Shown here: piece after piece, positions 9,152 through 16,710 of the stretch
Layout: each line of letters begins with the position of its first letter
How positions within the stretch are numbered: position 1 is the stretch's first letter
Source: Asticcacaulis sp. AC460
Lineage (GTDB): Bacteria; Pseudomonadota; Alphaproteobacteria; Caulobacterales; Caulobacteraceae
DNA length: 64,000 bases
Direction: 5' to 3'
NCBI RefSeq assembly: GCF_000495795.1
Contig: NZ_AWGD01000035.1
Coordinates: 90,672 to 154,671 of the forward strand
The notes under the pieces: model-generated
What the model was told of the DNA's origin: nothing
Seen by the model: only the letters and a program-made list of their open reading frames with translations
Database searches by the model: none
Made by a program: the position numbers and the translations under genes

Positions 9152-11311
9152 ATGACCGTGACCGACGAGAGTAACGCTGGAGAGCGTGACGTTTCGCAAC
9201 CGAACGAAGCGCCCCAAACGCCCGAAAAGACCTTTACCAAGAAGCCGTTTGCCAAGAAGGACGGCTTCAAGAAGGATGGTGGCAAGGATGGCAAGCCGCC
9301 GCCCAAGGCCACCGAGCGGATTGCCAAGGTCCTGGCCCGTGCCGGCCTGGCGTCGCGCCGCGAAGTCGAGCGCCTGATCGGTCTGGGCAAGATCGCCGTC
9401 AACGGCCGCATCCTGGAGACCCCGGCCGTGCTGGTGTCGTCGGTCGACGTCATCACCGTCGAGGGCCAGGTCATCGGCAAGGCCGAACCGACCCGCGTCT
9501 GGCGCTATCACAAGCCCGTCGGCCTGATCACCACCCATTCGGATCCGCAAGGCCGTCCGACCTTGTTCGAGCAATTGCCGGGTCACCTGCCGCGCGTCAT
9601 CTCGGTCGGCCGTCTCGACCTCAATTCCGAAGGCCTGCTGCTGCTGACCAATGACGGTGAGCTGGCGCGGTCGCTGGAAAAGCCGTCTTCGGGCTGGGTG
9701 CGCCGCTATCGCGTCCGCGCCCTGGGCCATGCCAGCCAATCGCGCCTTGACTCGCTGAAGGACGGCACCACGGTCGACGGTGTCATCTACGGCCCGATGG
9801 AAGCCACGATCGACAAGGTGGCCGAAAAGGCCGATGGCCGCGCCAATGTCTGGCTGACGGTCGCGATCACCGAAGGCAAGAACCGCGAAGTCCGTAAGGT
9901 GCTGGAATCGATCGGCCTGAAGGTCAATCGCCTGATCCGCCTGGCCTATGGCCCGTTCCAGCTCGGTAACCTGGAAACGGGTGAGGTCGAGGAAGTCGGT
10001 CCGCGCGTCATCCGCGAACTGCTGGCTGATGTCGTGCCGCTGAAGAACCTGCCGCCGGAAGGCGCGTCGCAAACCCGCGACGCTCCGCGCGAACGTCCGG
10101 CCCGCGGCGACGCCCCTGCCGGCCGTCGTGGCGGTGGCGACCGTTTCGACAAGAGCGACCGCCCGGGTGGCGATCGTTTTGGCGGCGACCGCAAGCCGGC
10201 CCGTCCAAGGCCCGAGTTTACCGAAAAGCGTGAGTTCAAGGAACGCGACTTCGACCAGCGCCCGCGCTTCGAAGGCGACGGCGAGGCGCGCGACCGCAAG
10301 CCGGAACGCCCCTTTGAGCGCAAGCCCTATGGAGAGCGCAAGCCTTACGGCGCCCGTGACGGCGGCGACGCCCGATCGAGCTACACGCCACGCCCGGACC
10401 GCGGCGCCGGTAATGACCGCAAGCCGTTCGACAAGAAGCCCTATGGCGATCGTCCTGCCCAGGGCGAAGCCGGTGCTTACGAGCGTGCCAAGCGCGAATT
10501 TGGAGCCCCAGACCGTTCTAAGCCGCGGTTTGACCGACCGGCCGGTGACGATACGCGTTCCAGCTATACGCCGCGTCCGGATCGTGGCGGGGGCGACGCC
10601 CAAAAACCTTACGCTTCCAAGCCGTACGCCAAGAAGTCCTATGCACCGCGTCCGGCCCAGGGCGAAGCCGGCGCCTATGACCGCGCCAAGCGCGAATTCG
10701 GGGCCCCGGACCGCTCCAAGCCGCGGTTCGACCGGCCGGCAGGTGACGATACGCGTTCGAGCTACACGCCGCGCCCGGATCGTGGCGGTGGTGATGCCCA
10801 AAAGCCCTACGCCAAGAAGCCTTATGACGGTAAGCCGCGTGGCGACCGTCCGGCCGGAGAGGGCTACAAGAAGCCCTATGGCGCGCGTTCGGACTCCGGA
10901 GGCGGCGGTGGCTTCAAACGTGATTTTGCACCGCGTCCCGACCGTGAAGGTGGTGCGGGCGGTGGCTATAAGAAACCGTTTGTCCGCAAGGGACCGCCGC
11001 GCGACGGCGAGGGCGGTGGTGAGCGTTCTTATGCCAAGCCGTTTCGACCGGCTGGCGATCGTCCCGCCTATAAGGGACGTGAAGAGGGCGGCGAAGGTCG
11101 CAAGAGCTTCGGTGACCGGCCTCGGGACGATAGGCCTCGGGGCGATCGCCCACGTACCGGTGGCTTCGGCGGTAAGCCGGGTGGCGGTCCTCGCTCGGAC
11201 GGTCCTCGTGGCCCGCGTCCGGGTGGCCCCCGTTCCGATGGTCCCCGTCCCGGTGGTCCGCGCCCGGGCGGTAAGCCGTCCTTCGGCCGTAAGCCCCCCC
11301 GCGACCAGTAG
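9152..11311 (+). CDS. rluB: 23S rRNA pseudouridine synthase (RsuA/RluB type) with long basic repeat tail
   Basis: Isomerises uridine in 23S rRNA. An S4 RNA-binding domain (about residues 50-100, ERIAKVLARAGLASRREVER) precedes the synthase domain, whose catalytic Asp lies in GRLDLNSEGLLLLTNDG. The enzyme proper ends near residue 300; the remaining 420 residues are a low-complexity Arg/Gly/Asp/Lys/Pro tail with KPY and RPAG repeats, making the protein 719 residues against about 290 for E. coli RluB. AAGGA lies only one base before the ATG at 9152, whereas a GTG at 9158 has a normal spacing, so translation may begin two codons later. rsmD follows after 5 bases. Confidence 0.9.
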   Translation: MTVTDESNAGERDVSQPNEAPQTPEKTFTKKPFAKKDGFKKDGGKDGKPPPKATERIAKVLARAGLASRREVERLIGLGKIAVNGRILETPAVLVSSVDVITVEGQVIGKAEPTRVWRYHKPVGLITTHSDPQGRPTLFEQLPGHLPRVISVGRLDLNSEGLLLLTNDGELARSLEKPSSGWVRRYRVRALGHASQSRLDSLKDGTTVDGVIYGPMEATIDKVAEKADGRANVWLTVAITEGKNREVRKVLESIGLKVNRLIRLAYGPFQLGNLETGEVEEVGPRVIRELLADVVPLKNLPPEGASQTRDAPRERPARGDAPAGRRGGGDRFDKSDRPGGDRFGGDRKPARPRPEFTEKREFKERDFDQRPRFEGDGEARDRKPERPFERKPYGERKPYGARDGGDARSSYTPRPDRGAGNDRKPFDKKPYGDRPAQGEAGAYERAKREFGAPDRSKPRFDRPAGDDTRSSYTPRPDRGGGDAQKPYASKPYAKKSYAPRPAQGEAGAYDRAKREFGAPDRSKPRFDRPAGDDTRSSYTPRPDRGGGDAQKPYAKKPYDGKPRGDRPAGEGYKKPYGARSDSGGGGGFKRDFAPRPDREGGAGGGYKKPFVRKGPPRDGEGGGERSYAKPFRPAGDRPAYKGREEGGEGRKSFGDRPRDDRPRGDRPRTGGFGGKPGGGPRSDGPRGPRPGGPRSDGPRPGGPRPGGKPSFGRKPPRDQ
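10375..10860 (+). repeat. Tandem coding repeats in the rluB tail
   Basis: Two near-complete units and one partial unit of about 62-66 codons lie in tandem (approximately 10375-10555, 10556-10753 and 10754-10860). Each opens with SSYTPRPDRG, followed by a KPY-rich stretch; the first two then carry RPAQGEAGAY, AKREFGAPDRSKPRFDRPAG and DDTR. Similarity is high at DNA level with mainly synonymous changes, indicating recent duplication inside the gene. The tail is predicted disordered and strongly basic, like RGG-type RNA-binding tails. Confidence 0.85.
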
Positions 11312-11316
11312 GCGTC

Positions 11317-11892
11317 ATGCGGATCGTCGGCGGCGAGTTCAAGGGGCGCAGCCTCACGACTCCGGACGGGCGTAACACACGCCCGACCTCGGACCGTGCC
11401 CGCGAGGCCATCTTCAATGTCCTGGCCCATGCCGAATGGGCCCCGGACATGGATGGCGCGCGGGTGATGGACGTGTTCGCTGGATCGGGCGCCCTGGGCT
11501 TTGAGGCCCTGTCGCGCGGCGCGAGTTTTTGCCTGTTCATCGAAACCGACGAGGCCGCGCGTGGTGCGATTCGGGACAATGTCGAAACCTTCGGTCTTTT
11601 TGGCACGACCCGTGTCCATCGCCGGGACGCCACTCAATTGGGTGTGCGACCCGGTCCGAAAAGCGAAGCTTTCGACCTCGTTTTTCTCGATCCACCCTAT
11701 CACAAAGGCTTGGGGGAAAAGGCTTTGGACGCCCTTGTTAGCGGTAACTGGCTGTCCGAAAATGCCATAATCGTCTTCGAGCGCGGCGCCGATGAGGACG
11801 ATTTTGTCACAGAGGTGTGGGAAATAATCAACACTAAAATCTACGGCGCAGCACAGGTTTTGTTTATTAAACAAAAAATTTACATTAAATAA
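11317..11892 (+). CDS. rsmD: 16S rRNA (guanine(966)-N2)-methyltransferase
   Basis: Methylates G966 of 16S rRNA with S-adenosylmethionine. The 191-residue product opens with the family signature MRIVGGEFKGRSL and TRPTSDRAREAIFNVL, has the SAM-binding loop VMDVFAGSGALGFEALSRGA, and the catalytic DPPY tetrapeptide in VFLDPPYHKGLG. It follows the rRNA pseudouridine synthase after 5 bases, a two-gene rRNA modification operon. The last 30 codons (IINTKIYGAAQVLFIKQKIYIK) are clearly AT-richer than the rest and grade into an AT-rich intergenic region. Confidence 0.93.
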   Translation: MRIVGGEFKGRSLTTPDGRNTRPTSDRAREAIFNVLAHAEWAPDMDGARVMDVFAGSGALGFEALSRGASFCLFIETDEAARGAIRDNVETFGLFGTTRVHRRDATQLGVRPGPKSEAFDLVFLDPPYHKGLGEKALDALVSGNWLSENAIIVFERGADEDDFVTEVWEIINTKIYGAAQVLFIKQKIYIK

Positions 11893-11945
11893 GTTATTGA
11901 ATTTTATAAAAATAATATCGTTATCGCGCCTGCGAGTGGTATTTT

Positions 11946-11966
11946 TGGCGCAAGGCGCCAGATTTT
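11946..11966 (+). terminator. Likely rho-independent terminator after rsmD
   Basis: The stem TGGCGC (11946-11951) and GCGCCA (11955-11960), with an AAG loop, is followed by GATTTT. It lies 54 bases after rsmD and before the promoter-like TTGACG (11970-11975) that could serve the small gene downstream. Confidence 0.5.
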
Positions 11967-12086
11967 GTATTGACGGGTCGCCCGTCTTATCCACAATATG
12001 ACCTTAACAAGGCGTAAATGATAAGCAGGGCATAAAACTTGCTACGACGCCTGGTAGAGTATCACTAAAAAACTAGGGGTGATGAG

Positions 12087-12236
12087 ATGGACTATCAAGC
12101 GGCGCATGCTGTCAAGACCAAGGTATCAAAGCGTCGTCCGGACGCGCTGAAACTCCTGCTGATTGCGGGACTTAGCGTCCAGGCCTGGGGTGTCGTGATG
12201 GGGCTGGGCCTCATCATTCTGAACCTGACTCACTGA
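12087..12236 (+). CDS. Small single-pass membrane protein, 49 residues, unknown
   Basis: An unrecognised small gene. The ATG at 12087 is preceded by AGGGGTG with 5 bases spacing, a good ribosome binding site. The product is a basic N-terminal segment (residues 1-24, with KTKVSKRRPDALK), one hydrophobic helix (about residues 25-46, LLIAGLSVQAWGVVMGLGLI) and a short NLTH end, so the N-terminus should be cytoplasmic. A terminator follows 11 bases after the stop, and candidate promoter elements lie about 110 bases upstream (TTGACG at 11970 and CAATAT at 11994, spacing 18). An own promoter, own ribosome site and own terminator make this a plausible independent gene. No function can be assigned. 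Confidence 0.6.
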   Translation: MDYQAAHAVKTKVSKRRPDALKLLLIAGLSVQAWGVVMGLGLIILNLTH

Positions 12237-12247
12237 TTTCGTATTCG

Positions 12248-12279
12248 CCCTGCGCACCGTTTGGTCCGCGGGTTTTTTT
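12248..12279 (+). terminator. Rho-independent terminator of the small membrane protein gene
   Basis: A GC-rich stem (12248-12272, CCCTGCGCACC paired with GGTCCGCGGG around a GTTT loop, one mismatch) is followed by seven T residues at 12273-12279. Confidence 0.75.
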
Positions 12280-12308
12280 ATGAAATCCTTATGTCGGAAA
12301 TAAAGAAA

Positions 12309-12333
12309 GGGATGCGGTCGCCGCATCCCTTTT
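12309..12333. terminator. Perfect 9-bp hairpin, probable bidirectional terminator
   Basis: GGGATGCGG and CCGCATCCC (12309-12329) pair perfectly around TCG. TTTT follows on the plus strand, and the preceding A-rich AAATAAAGAAA gives a T-rich tail on the minus strand, so it can end transcripts from mutL as well as from the left. Confidence 0.6.
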
Positions 12334-12338
12334 CAAGC

Positions 12339-12360
12339 GCCGCCGCAGGGCGGCTTTTTT
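12339..12360 (+). terminator. Rho-independent terminator-like hairpin
   Basis: The stem GCCGCC (12339-12344) and GGCGGC (12349-12354), with a GCAG loop, is followed by six T residues at 12355-12360. It is the third terminator-like structure within 115 bases. Confidence 0.55.
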
Positions 12361-12404
12361 GTATCCGCTATCCATATACGATCCGATTTGCGAAGACGCG
12401 AAGT

Positions 12405-12548
12405 AGAGACTGTTATGAAAATGGGTGGGGCTGAGTCGAAAAGTGCTGGTTTCGAGAACCGGAGCGGAGCGTACTTAAGTACGTGAGCACCGGAAGCGCA
12501 GAAAACGGCCCTTTGCAGGCCAGCCTCACCCATTTGCAAACAGTCTCT
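12405..12548. repeat. Long imperfect inverted repeat element abutting mutL
   Basis: A 144-base element whose ends pair: AGAGACTGTT (12405-12414) with AACAGTCTCT (12539-12548), then AAATGGGTGGGGCTG (12418-12432) with CAGCCTCACCCATTT (12521-12535, one mismatch). Inside lies a perfect 14-base palindrome CGTACTTAAGTACG, flanked by two related words, ACCGGAGCG and ACCGGAAGCG. The right end touches the mutL stop codon. It looks like a dispersed REP/MITE-type or structured RNA element; I see no coding content. Confidence 0.6.
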
Positions 12549-14404
12549 CAGCGTCGGCCGAAGAGCTTCTCTATATCCTTGAGCTTCAGCTCGACATAGG
12601 TCGGGCGGCCGTGATTGCACTGGCCGGAATGCGGCGTGGCCTCCATCTGGCGCAGCAGGGCGTTCATCTCGTTGGCATTCAGGCGCCGCCCCGACCGGAC
12701 ACTGTGCCGGCAGGCATGGTCGCCGCAGATTTCCGCCATACGCTCTTTCAAGGCCAGCAGCTCGCCGTGCTCGGTCAGGTCGTCGACCAGATCGCGGACC
12801 AGACCGGCGATGTCGCAGTCGCCCATCAGGGCCGGAATATCGCGGACCAGGACGCTGGTCGGGCCGAAGGCTTCGACCTCGAGGCCCATGGCCGCCAGGT
12901 CGTCGCGCCGGGCGATCAGGCGGGTAACTTCCTCGCGTTCGAGGTCGACGATTTCCGGAATCAGCAGGCTCTGGCTCTGAACATGGCCGTGAGCCATCGC
13001 CACCTTCATCTCTTCATAGACCAGACGCTCATGGGCGGCATGCTGGTCGACAATGACCAGGCCATCGGCCGTCTGGGCGATGATGTAAGTCTCGTGGATC
13101 TGCGCCCGGGCGGCGCCCAGCGGAAAGGTATCGGCCACGGGAGGCGCCGTCACGTCGAGCGGGCGTTCCATCACGGGGGCTTCCGATACGCCCTGAGCGT
13201 AGGCCGGCGGATCATAGGCCGTAACCGGTTCGAAACGGGCCGTCGGCGCGAACGGTTCCGGCGCAATATAGGGACGCACGGCAGCGATCTGCGAGGGCGT
13301 CGGCCTGTTGAGGTTCAGCAACGGCTGGACGCTTTCGATCCGAAAGCCGGTGAGGGCGGTTTGCGCCACCGTCGTGGCGGCGCGGTGGCCGGCCGAGGCC
13401 AGGCCGTGCTTCAACGCGCCGATGATCAGGCCGCGCACCAGGTTGGGATCGCGGAAGCGGACCTCGGCCTTGGCCGGATGGACGTTGACATCGAGGTCCT
13501 GCGGATCGATCTCGACGAACAGCGCGGCCAGCGGGTGGCGATCGCGCGCCAGGAAATCGGCATAGGCGGCGCGTAGCGCCCCGGACAGCAATTTGTCGCG
13601 CACCGGCCGGTTGTTAACGAACAGGTACTGGTGCATGGCATTGCCGCGCGAAAAAGTCGGCAATCCGGCATAACCTGTCAGGCGCACGCCTTCTCGGGCC
13701 TGGTCGATCAGCAGGGCATTGTCGCCGAAATCGCTGCCCAGCAGAGCGGCCAGCCGGCGCAGCCGGCCTTCGAAGCCCGGTTGTTCGGCATAGAGTTTCA
13801 GCACGCGCTTGCCATCCAGCTCCAGCGAGAAGCCGACGTCTTCGTGCGCCATGGCCTGACGCTTGACCTCTTCGGCGATAGCCATGTTTTCCGATCGTTC
13901 GGATTTCATGAACTTCAACCGCGCCGGCGTGGCGTAGAACAGGTCGCGCAGGTCGATGCGGGTGCCGTGGTCACCGCCGAAGGCGGCAGGCTTGAGGCCG
14001 GACATGGCGCCGCCATCGACCTGGATGGCCAAGGCCTCACCGCCTCTGGGCTTTGAGACGATGTTGAGCCGGGCGACCGAACCCATGGACGGGAGGGCTT
14101 CACCGCGAAAACCCAGGGTCTGGATATGGAGCAGGTCCCAGGATCCGTCGGCCTGGGGTTTCAGCTTGGAGGTGGCATGGCGTTCGACGGCGAGTTGCAG
14201 ATCTTCGCCGGACATGCCGGAGCCGTTGTCTTCGATCAGGATGCGGCTGAGGCCGCCCTGTTCGGCGCGGATATCGATATGACGCGCGCCGGCGTCGATG
14301 GCGTTTTCGACCAGCTCCTTGACCGCCGAGGCAGGGCGTTCGACCACCTCACCGGCGGCGATGCGGTTGATGGTATCCTGGGGCAGACGCTGAATGTTCG
14401 ACAT
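12548..14404 (-). CDS. mutL: DNA mismatch repair protein MutL
   Basis: Links MutS mismatch recognition to strand incision. The 618-residue product opens [21 protein letters not shown] and carries the GHKL ATPase motifs [17 protein letters not shown] and GFRGEAL in the first 110 residues. After a proline-rich linker (about 345-430) the C-terminal dimerisation domain contains [13 protein letters not shown], the metal-binding endonuclease motif found in MutL proteins of bacteria without MutH, plus a CRHSVRSGR and GQCNHGRPT ending. It is therefore probably a nicking MutL. The gene stands alone, with long inverted repeats on both sides. Confidence 0.96.
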   Translation of the reverse strand: MSNIQRLPQDTINRIAAGEVVERPASAVKELVENAIDAGARHIDIRAEQGGLSRILIEDNGSGMSGEDLQLAVERHATSKLKPQADGSWDLLHIQTLGFRGEALPSMGSVARLNIVSKPRGGEALAIQVDGGAMSGLKPAAFGGDHGTRIDLRDLFYATPARLKFMKSERSENMAIAEEVKRQAMAHEDVGFSLELDGKRVLKLYAEQPGFEGRLRRLAALLGSDFGDNALLIDQAREGVRLTGYAGLPTFSRGNAMHQYLFVNNRPVRDKLLSGALRAAYADFLARDRHPLAALFVEIDPQDLDVNVHPAKAEVRFRDPNLVRGLIIGALKHGLASAGHRAATTVAQTALTGFRIESVQPLLNLNRPTPSQIAAVRPYIAPEPFAPTARFEPVTAYDPPAYAQGVSEAPVMERPLDVTAPPVADTFPLGAARAQIHETYIIAQTADGLVIVDQHAAHERLVYEEMKVAMAHGHVQSQSLLIPEIVDLEREEVTRLIARRDDLAAMGLEVEAFGPTSVLVRDIPALMGDCDIAGLVRDLVDDLTEHGELLALKERMAEICGDHACRHSVRSGRRLNANEMNALLRQMEATPHSGQCNHGRPTYVELKLKDIEKLFGRR

Positions 14405-14455
14405 CCGTTCATATTAGCGGGAGTCGAGGCGGTTGTTAAGAAAGGAAGTGGGGAA

Positions 14456-14642
14456 CCACGGAAGGCACGGAAACGCCGGCCGTTGGCCGGCGACACGGAA
14501 AGACACAGAAATTCAGCGCTGACCCGCGCGAAGCGCCTTCCACCACAATCACAGCAAAAAAGCGCTTCGCGCGGGAGATTCAATAACCGGAATTCAGCGT
14601 CTTCCGTGCCGCCGCGCAGCGGCGTTTAAGTGGCTTCCGTGG
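14456..14642. repeat. 187-base MITE-like imperfect inverted repeat upstream of mutL
   Basis: The outer arms 14456-14478 (starting CCACGGAAGGCACGG) and 14620-14642 match as inverted copies at about 20 of 23 positions. Nested inside are CGCCGGCC/GGCCGGCG (14474-14492), CGCCGC/GCGGCG (14610-14624), and a perfect 14-base stem CCCGCGCGAAGCGC (14523-14536) with GCGCTTCGCGCGGG (14562-14575). ATTCAGCG occurs in both halves. No open frame is supported, and no transposase is nearby. The whole unit can fold as one long hairpin between divergently ending neighbours. Confidence 0.65.
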
Positions 14643-14673
14643 TAAAGCCTTACAAACGGCCGTCCCTCTCAGG

Positions 14674-15438
14674 CTAAGGGCGTTTGAACACCAGAGCCAT
14701 CCGGTCCGTATGTCCGCGAACCGTCGGATCGAACACGTTCTTGCTGTGATCTTCGTCGGTTTCCAGCACCGGGCTGTCCTCGGCGAGTTCGAAGCCGGCT
14801 GCCTTGAAATCGGCCAGGACACGCGCCTTTTCGATGCGGTGTAGGGTGTTGGTCTGGTCGATGCCCACCCCGGCTGCCGTGTCGTGGTCGGTGATGATCA
14901 CCACGCCACCCGGCTTCAATTGCGACTTCAGCAGGCCAAGGAAGGTCTGGACATTATAGTCCGCCGGCTGGTGGTTATAGGTATCGTGATAGACCATGCC
15001 CAGGAAGATGACGTCGTAGGGCGTCGCCGGCGCCGGCATGGCGGTGAAATCCGCTGTCATCAGGCTGATATTTGACCGCGCCGCCACCATGGCGTCGCGC
15101 GCCGGGCCCATCTTGTAGAAGTCGACCCAGCTCTGCGGATTCTGCGACACGACCTTGCCGTCGCAGACCGCCGCCGACAGGAGATAGGAGGCATAGCCCT
15201 GGCCGGCGCCGATATCCAGCACATGATCGCCCGGCTTGACATGGCCGAGCAGGAAATCGACCTCGGCCTTGCGGACGGCATCGCGTTCACGCTGGTCGGC
15301 GGGGCGGTCGGCCCGGGCCACCGCCGCGGAGACACGGGTATCGAGCGAGGCATCGATGGCGCAGTCCGGGCTGGCCAGGGCCGGCACCGCACTGAGGCTA
15401 AGAATAAGGGCAAGTGACAGCGAACGCAGCGATACCAT
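14674..15438 (-). CDS. Exported class I SAM-dependent methyltransferase-like protein
   Basis: The 254-residue product starts at 15438, chosen because AGGAGA lies 6 bases upstream and a standard signal peptide (MVSLRSLSLALILSLSAVPALA) follows. The mature part has the SAM-binding motif I VLDIGAGQGYASYLL, a motif II/III-like PYDVIFLGMVYHD, and a PGGVVIITDHD segment, so the methyltransferase fold is intact. I associate it with a family of predicted methyltransferases with signal peptides (COG4798-like). The substrate is unknown, and a periplasmic location is puzzling because SAM is cytoplasmic. It follows the DUF3035 gene on the same strand but behind a terminator. Confidence 0.75.
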   Translation of the reverse strand: MVSLRSLSLALILSLSAVPALASPDCAIDASLDTRVSAAVARADRPADQRERDAVRKAEVDFLLGHVKPGDHVLDIGAGQGYASYLLSAAVCDGKVVSQNPQSWVDFYKMGPARDAMVAARSNISLMTADFTAMPAPATPYDVIFLGMVYHDTYNHQPADYNVQTFLGLLKSQLKPGGVVIITDHDTAAGVGIDQTNTLHRIEKARVLADFKAAGFELAEDSPVLETDEDHSKNVFDPTVRGHTDRMALVFKRP

Positions 15439-15464
15439 GGTTTTCTCCTGTGAGGTCCACCAAT

Positions 15465-15491
15465 GAAAAAAGGCGTCCCGACGGAACGCCC
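15465..15491 (-). terminator. Rho-independent terminator after the DUF3035 gene
   Basis: On the minus strand, GGCGTTCC (15490-15483) pairs with GGGACGCC (15479-15472) around a short loop, followed by six T residues (plus-strand A run 15466-15471). It ends the ileS-lspA-DUF3035 transcript before the methyltransferase gene. Confidence 0.7.
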
Positions 15492-15523
15492 TTTTCCAGA
15501 ATGTCACAAGTGAATTTTTGCAA

Positions 15524-16081
15524 TCACAGGCCCGGAAGCTTGAACTTCTTGTCTTTCTTTTGGGCGATGACGATCGGCTGCTCGCCGGTCAGCGCCTTGA
15601 CGCGCTCAGCTTCGGCGACGGCATCGACCTGGGCGACTTCGGCGCCGATGGCGGTGTTCGAACCGGCCACCGTGGTGTCCTTTTTGCGCCAGAACAGCAC
15701 CGTATCGGCGAAGCTGGCATCCTTGTAGGTCAGGTCGCCGAACTCATCGTCGACGACATAGCGCGCGAGCGGGTCGGCCTTTTCGGCACCGGCTTGCGCC
15801 ACGAACAACTGTTCACCCTGGGTGCGGTTCACGGCGTCGCGCTGGCCCAGCAAGGCCTGGCGGGCAGCGCTTTCCGGCTGCAGTTCCTGCGGACGGGGCT
15901 CACCCGGTGACGGCGGACGCAGGGCATAGTCCGGCGGAACCACCAGGGGCGCCTTGGTGACGACGCGGAATTCGTCCGGAACGACCTTGTTGAGGCCCAG
16001 TGCACTCTTGGTGGACTCACAGCCCGTCAGGCCCAGTCCTGCCAAAAACACCAATCCGGCCGCGACCTTAAGCGACTTCAT
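15524..16081 (-). CDS. DUF3035 lipoprotein (BamF-type)
   Basis: The start at 16081 is chosen because it gives a classical lipoprotein signal (MKSLKVAAGLVFLAGLGLTGC, lipobox LTGC); the longer frame overlaps lspA. The 185-residue product has the DUF3035 core PDEFRVVTKAPLVVPPDY followed by LRPPSPGEPRPQ. This family is annotated as BamF, an alphaproteobacterial accessory lipoprotein of the outer-membrane barrel assembly complex; assignment here rests on that motif. The neighbourhood fits, because lspA, which processes lipoproteins, lies just upstream. A charged KKDKKFKLPGL tail ends the protein. Confidence 0.8.
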   Translation of the reverse strand: MKSLKVAAGLVFLAGLGLTGCESTKSALGLNKVVPDEFRVVTKAPLVVPPDYALRPPSPGEPRPQELQPESAARQALLGQRDAVNRTQGEQLFVAQAGAEKADPLARYVVDDEFGDLTYKDASFADTVLFWRKKDTTVAGSNTAIGAEVAQVDAVAEAERVKALTGEQPIVIAQKKDKKFKLPGL

Positions 16082-16176
16082 GTAGTAAGCTCCATTTGCC
16101 CCCGTCGCGGACGCAACCGCCCGGACAGGGAGTGATACTTGGTTTATGGCCGTCTGCCAAGGGGTTAACCGAACGG

Positions 16177-16710
16177 TTACGCCTGGGGCGGAGCGGCCTT
16201 GGCCTCGCGCTCGGACTGATAGAGAAACCAGGCCAGAAGTGCTATGCCGATGCAGATCGCGCTGTCGGCAACATTGAAGACCCACGGAAAAATCGGTGAG
16301 AAGTCCACAAAGTCGACGACATAGCCGAAGCGGATCCGGTCGATGGCATTACCGATAGCCCCGCCGGCGATCAGCCCGAAGGCAACCCCCAGCAATGGCC
16401 GACGGACCCGGAAGACAATCCAGGTCAGAAGTCCCGCCACGACCAGTTGGAACAGGGTCAGCACCCAGCGCATCAATCCGCCGGAGCCGAGCAGCCCGAA
16501 ACTGATCCCTTCGTTGTGCACCATGCTTATTCTAAAGAAAGGCAAATTCAGGGCGCTCTGACCCAATTCCAGTTTCAGCCCTGACAAAACCCATTCTTTC
16601 GTCGCCTGGTCGATCAGTACGATGACGACCACGATCCAAGCCAGTTTGATGCCGAGTCCGGTCACCGGTTCGCGGAAATAGCTCTTCAGCTTCTCGAAAT
16701 CCTCACGCAT
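16177..16710 (-). CDS. lspA: Lipoprotein signal peptidase (signal peptidase II)
   Basis: Inner-membrane aspartyl protease that cleaves prolipoproteins after lipidation. The ATG at 16710 gives 177 residues and overlaps the end of ileS by 8 bases (ATGCGTGA), the usual ileS-lspA coupling. Four transmembrane helices are visible (about 22-40, 68-85, 88-104 and 140-165). The catalytic pair is Asp124 in GNAIDR and Asp149 in FNVADS. The DUF3035 lipoprotein gene, a likely substrate, lies just downstream. Confidence 0.95.
   Translation of the reverse strand: MREDFEKLKSYFREPVTGLGIKLAWIVVVIVLIDQATKEWVLSGLKLELGQSALNLPFFRISMVHNEGISFGLLGSGGLMRWVLTLFQLVVAGLLTWIVFRVRRPLLGVAFGLIAGGAIGNAIDRIRFGYVVDFVDFSPIFPWVFNVADSAICIGIALLAWFLYQSEREAKAAPPQA

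Noticed and set aside
9101..10801. A 1.7-kb open frame antisense to the pseudouridine synthase tail, in frame with tadA
   Set aside because: It only exists because the GC-rich repeat tail lacks stops on the other strand; its translation is low-complexity and tadA has a good internal start at 9100.
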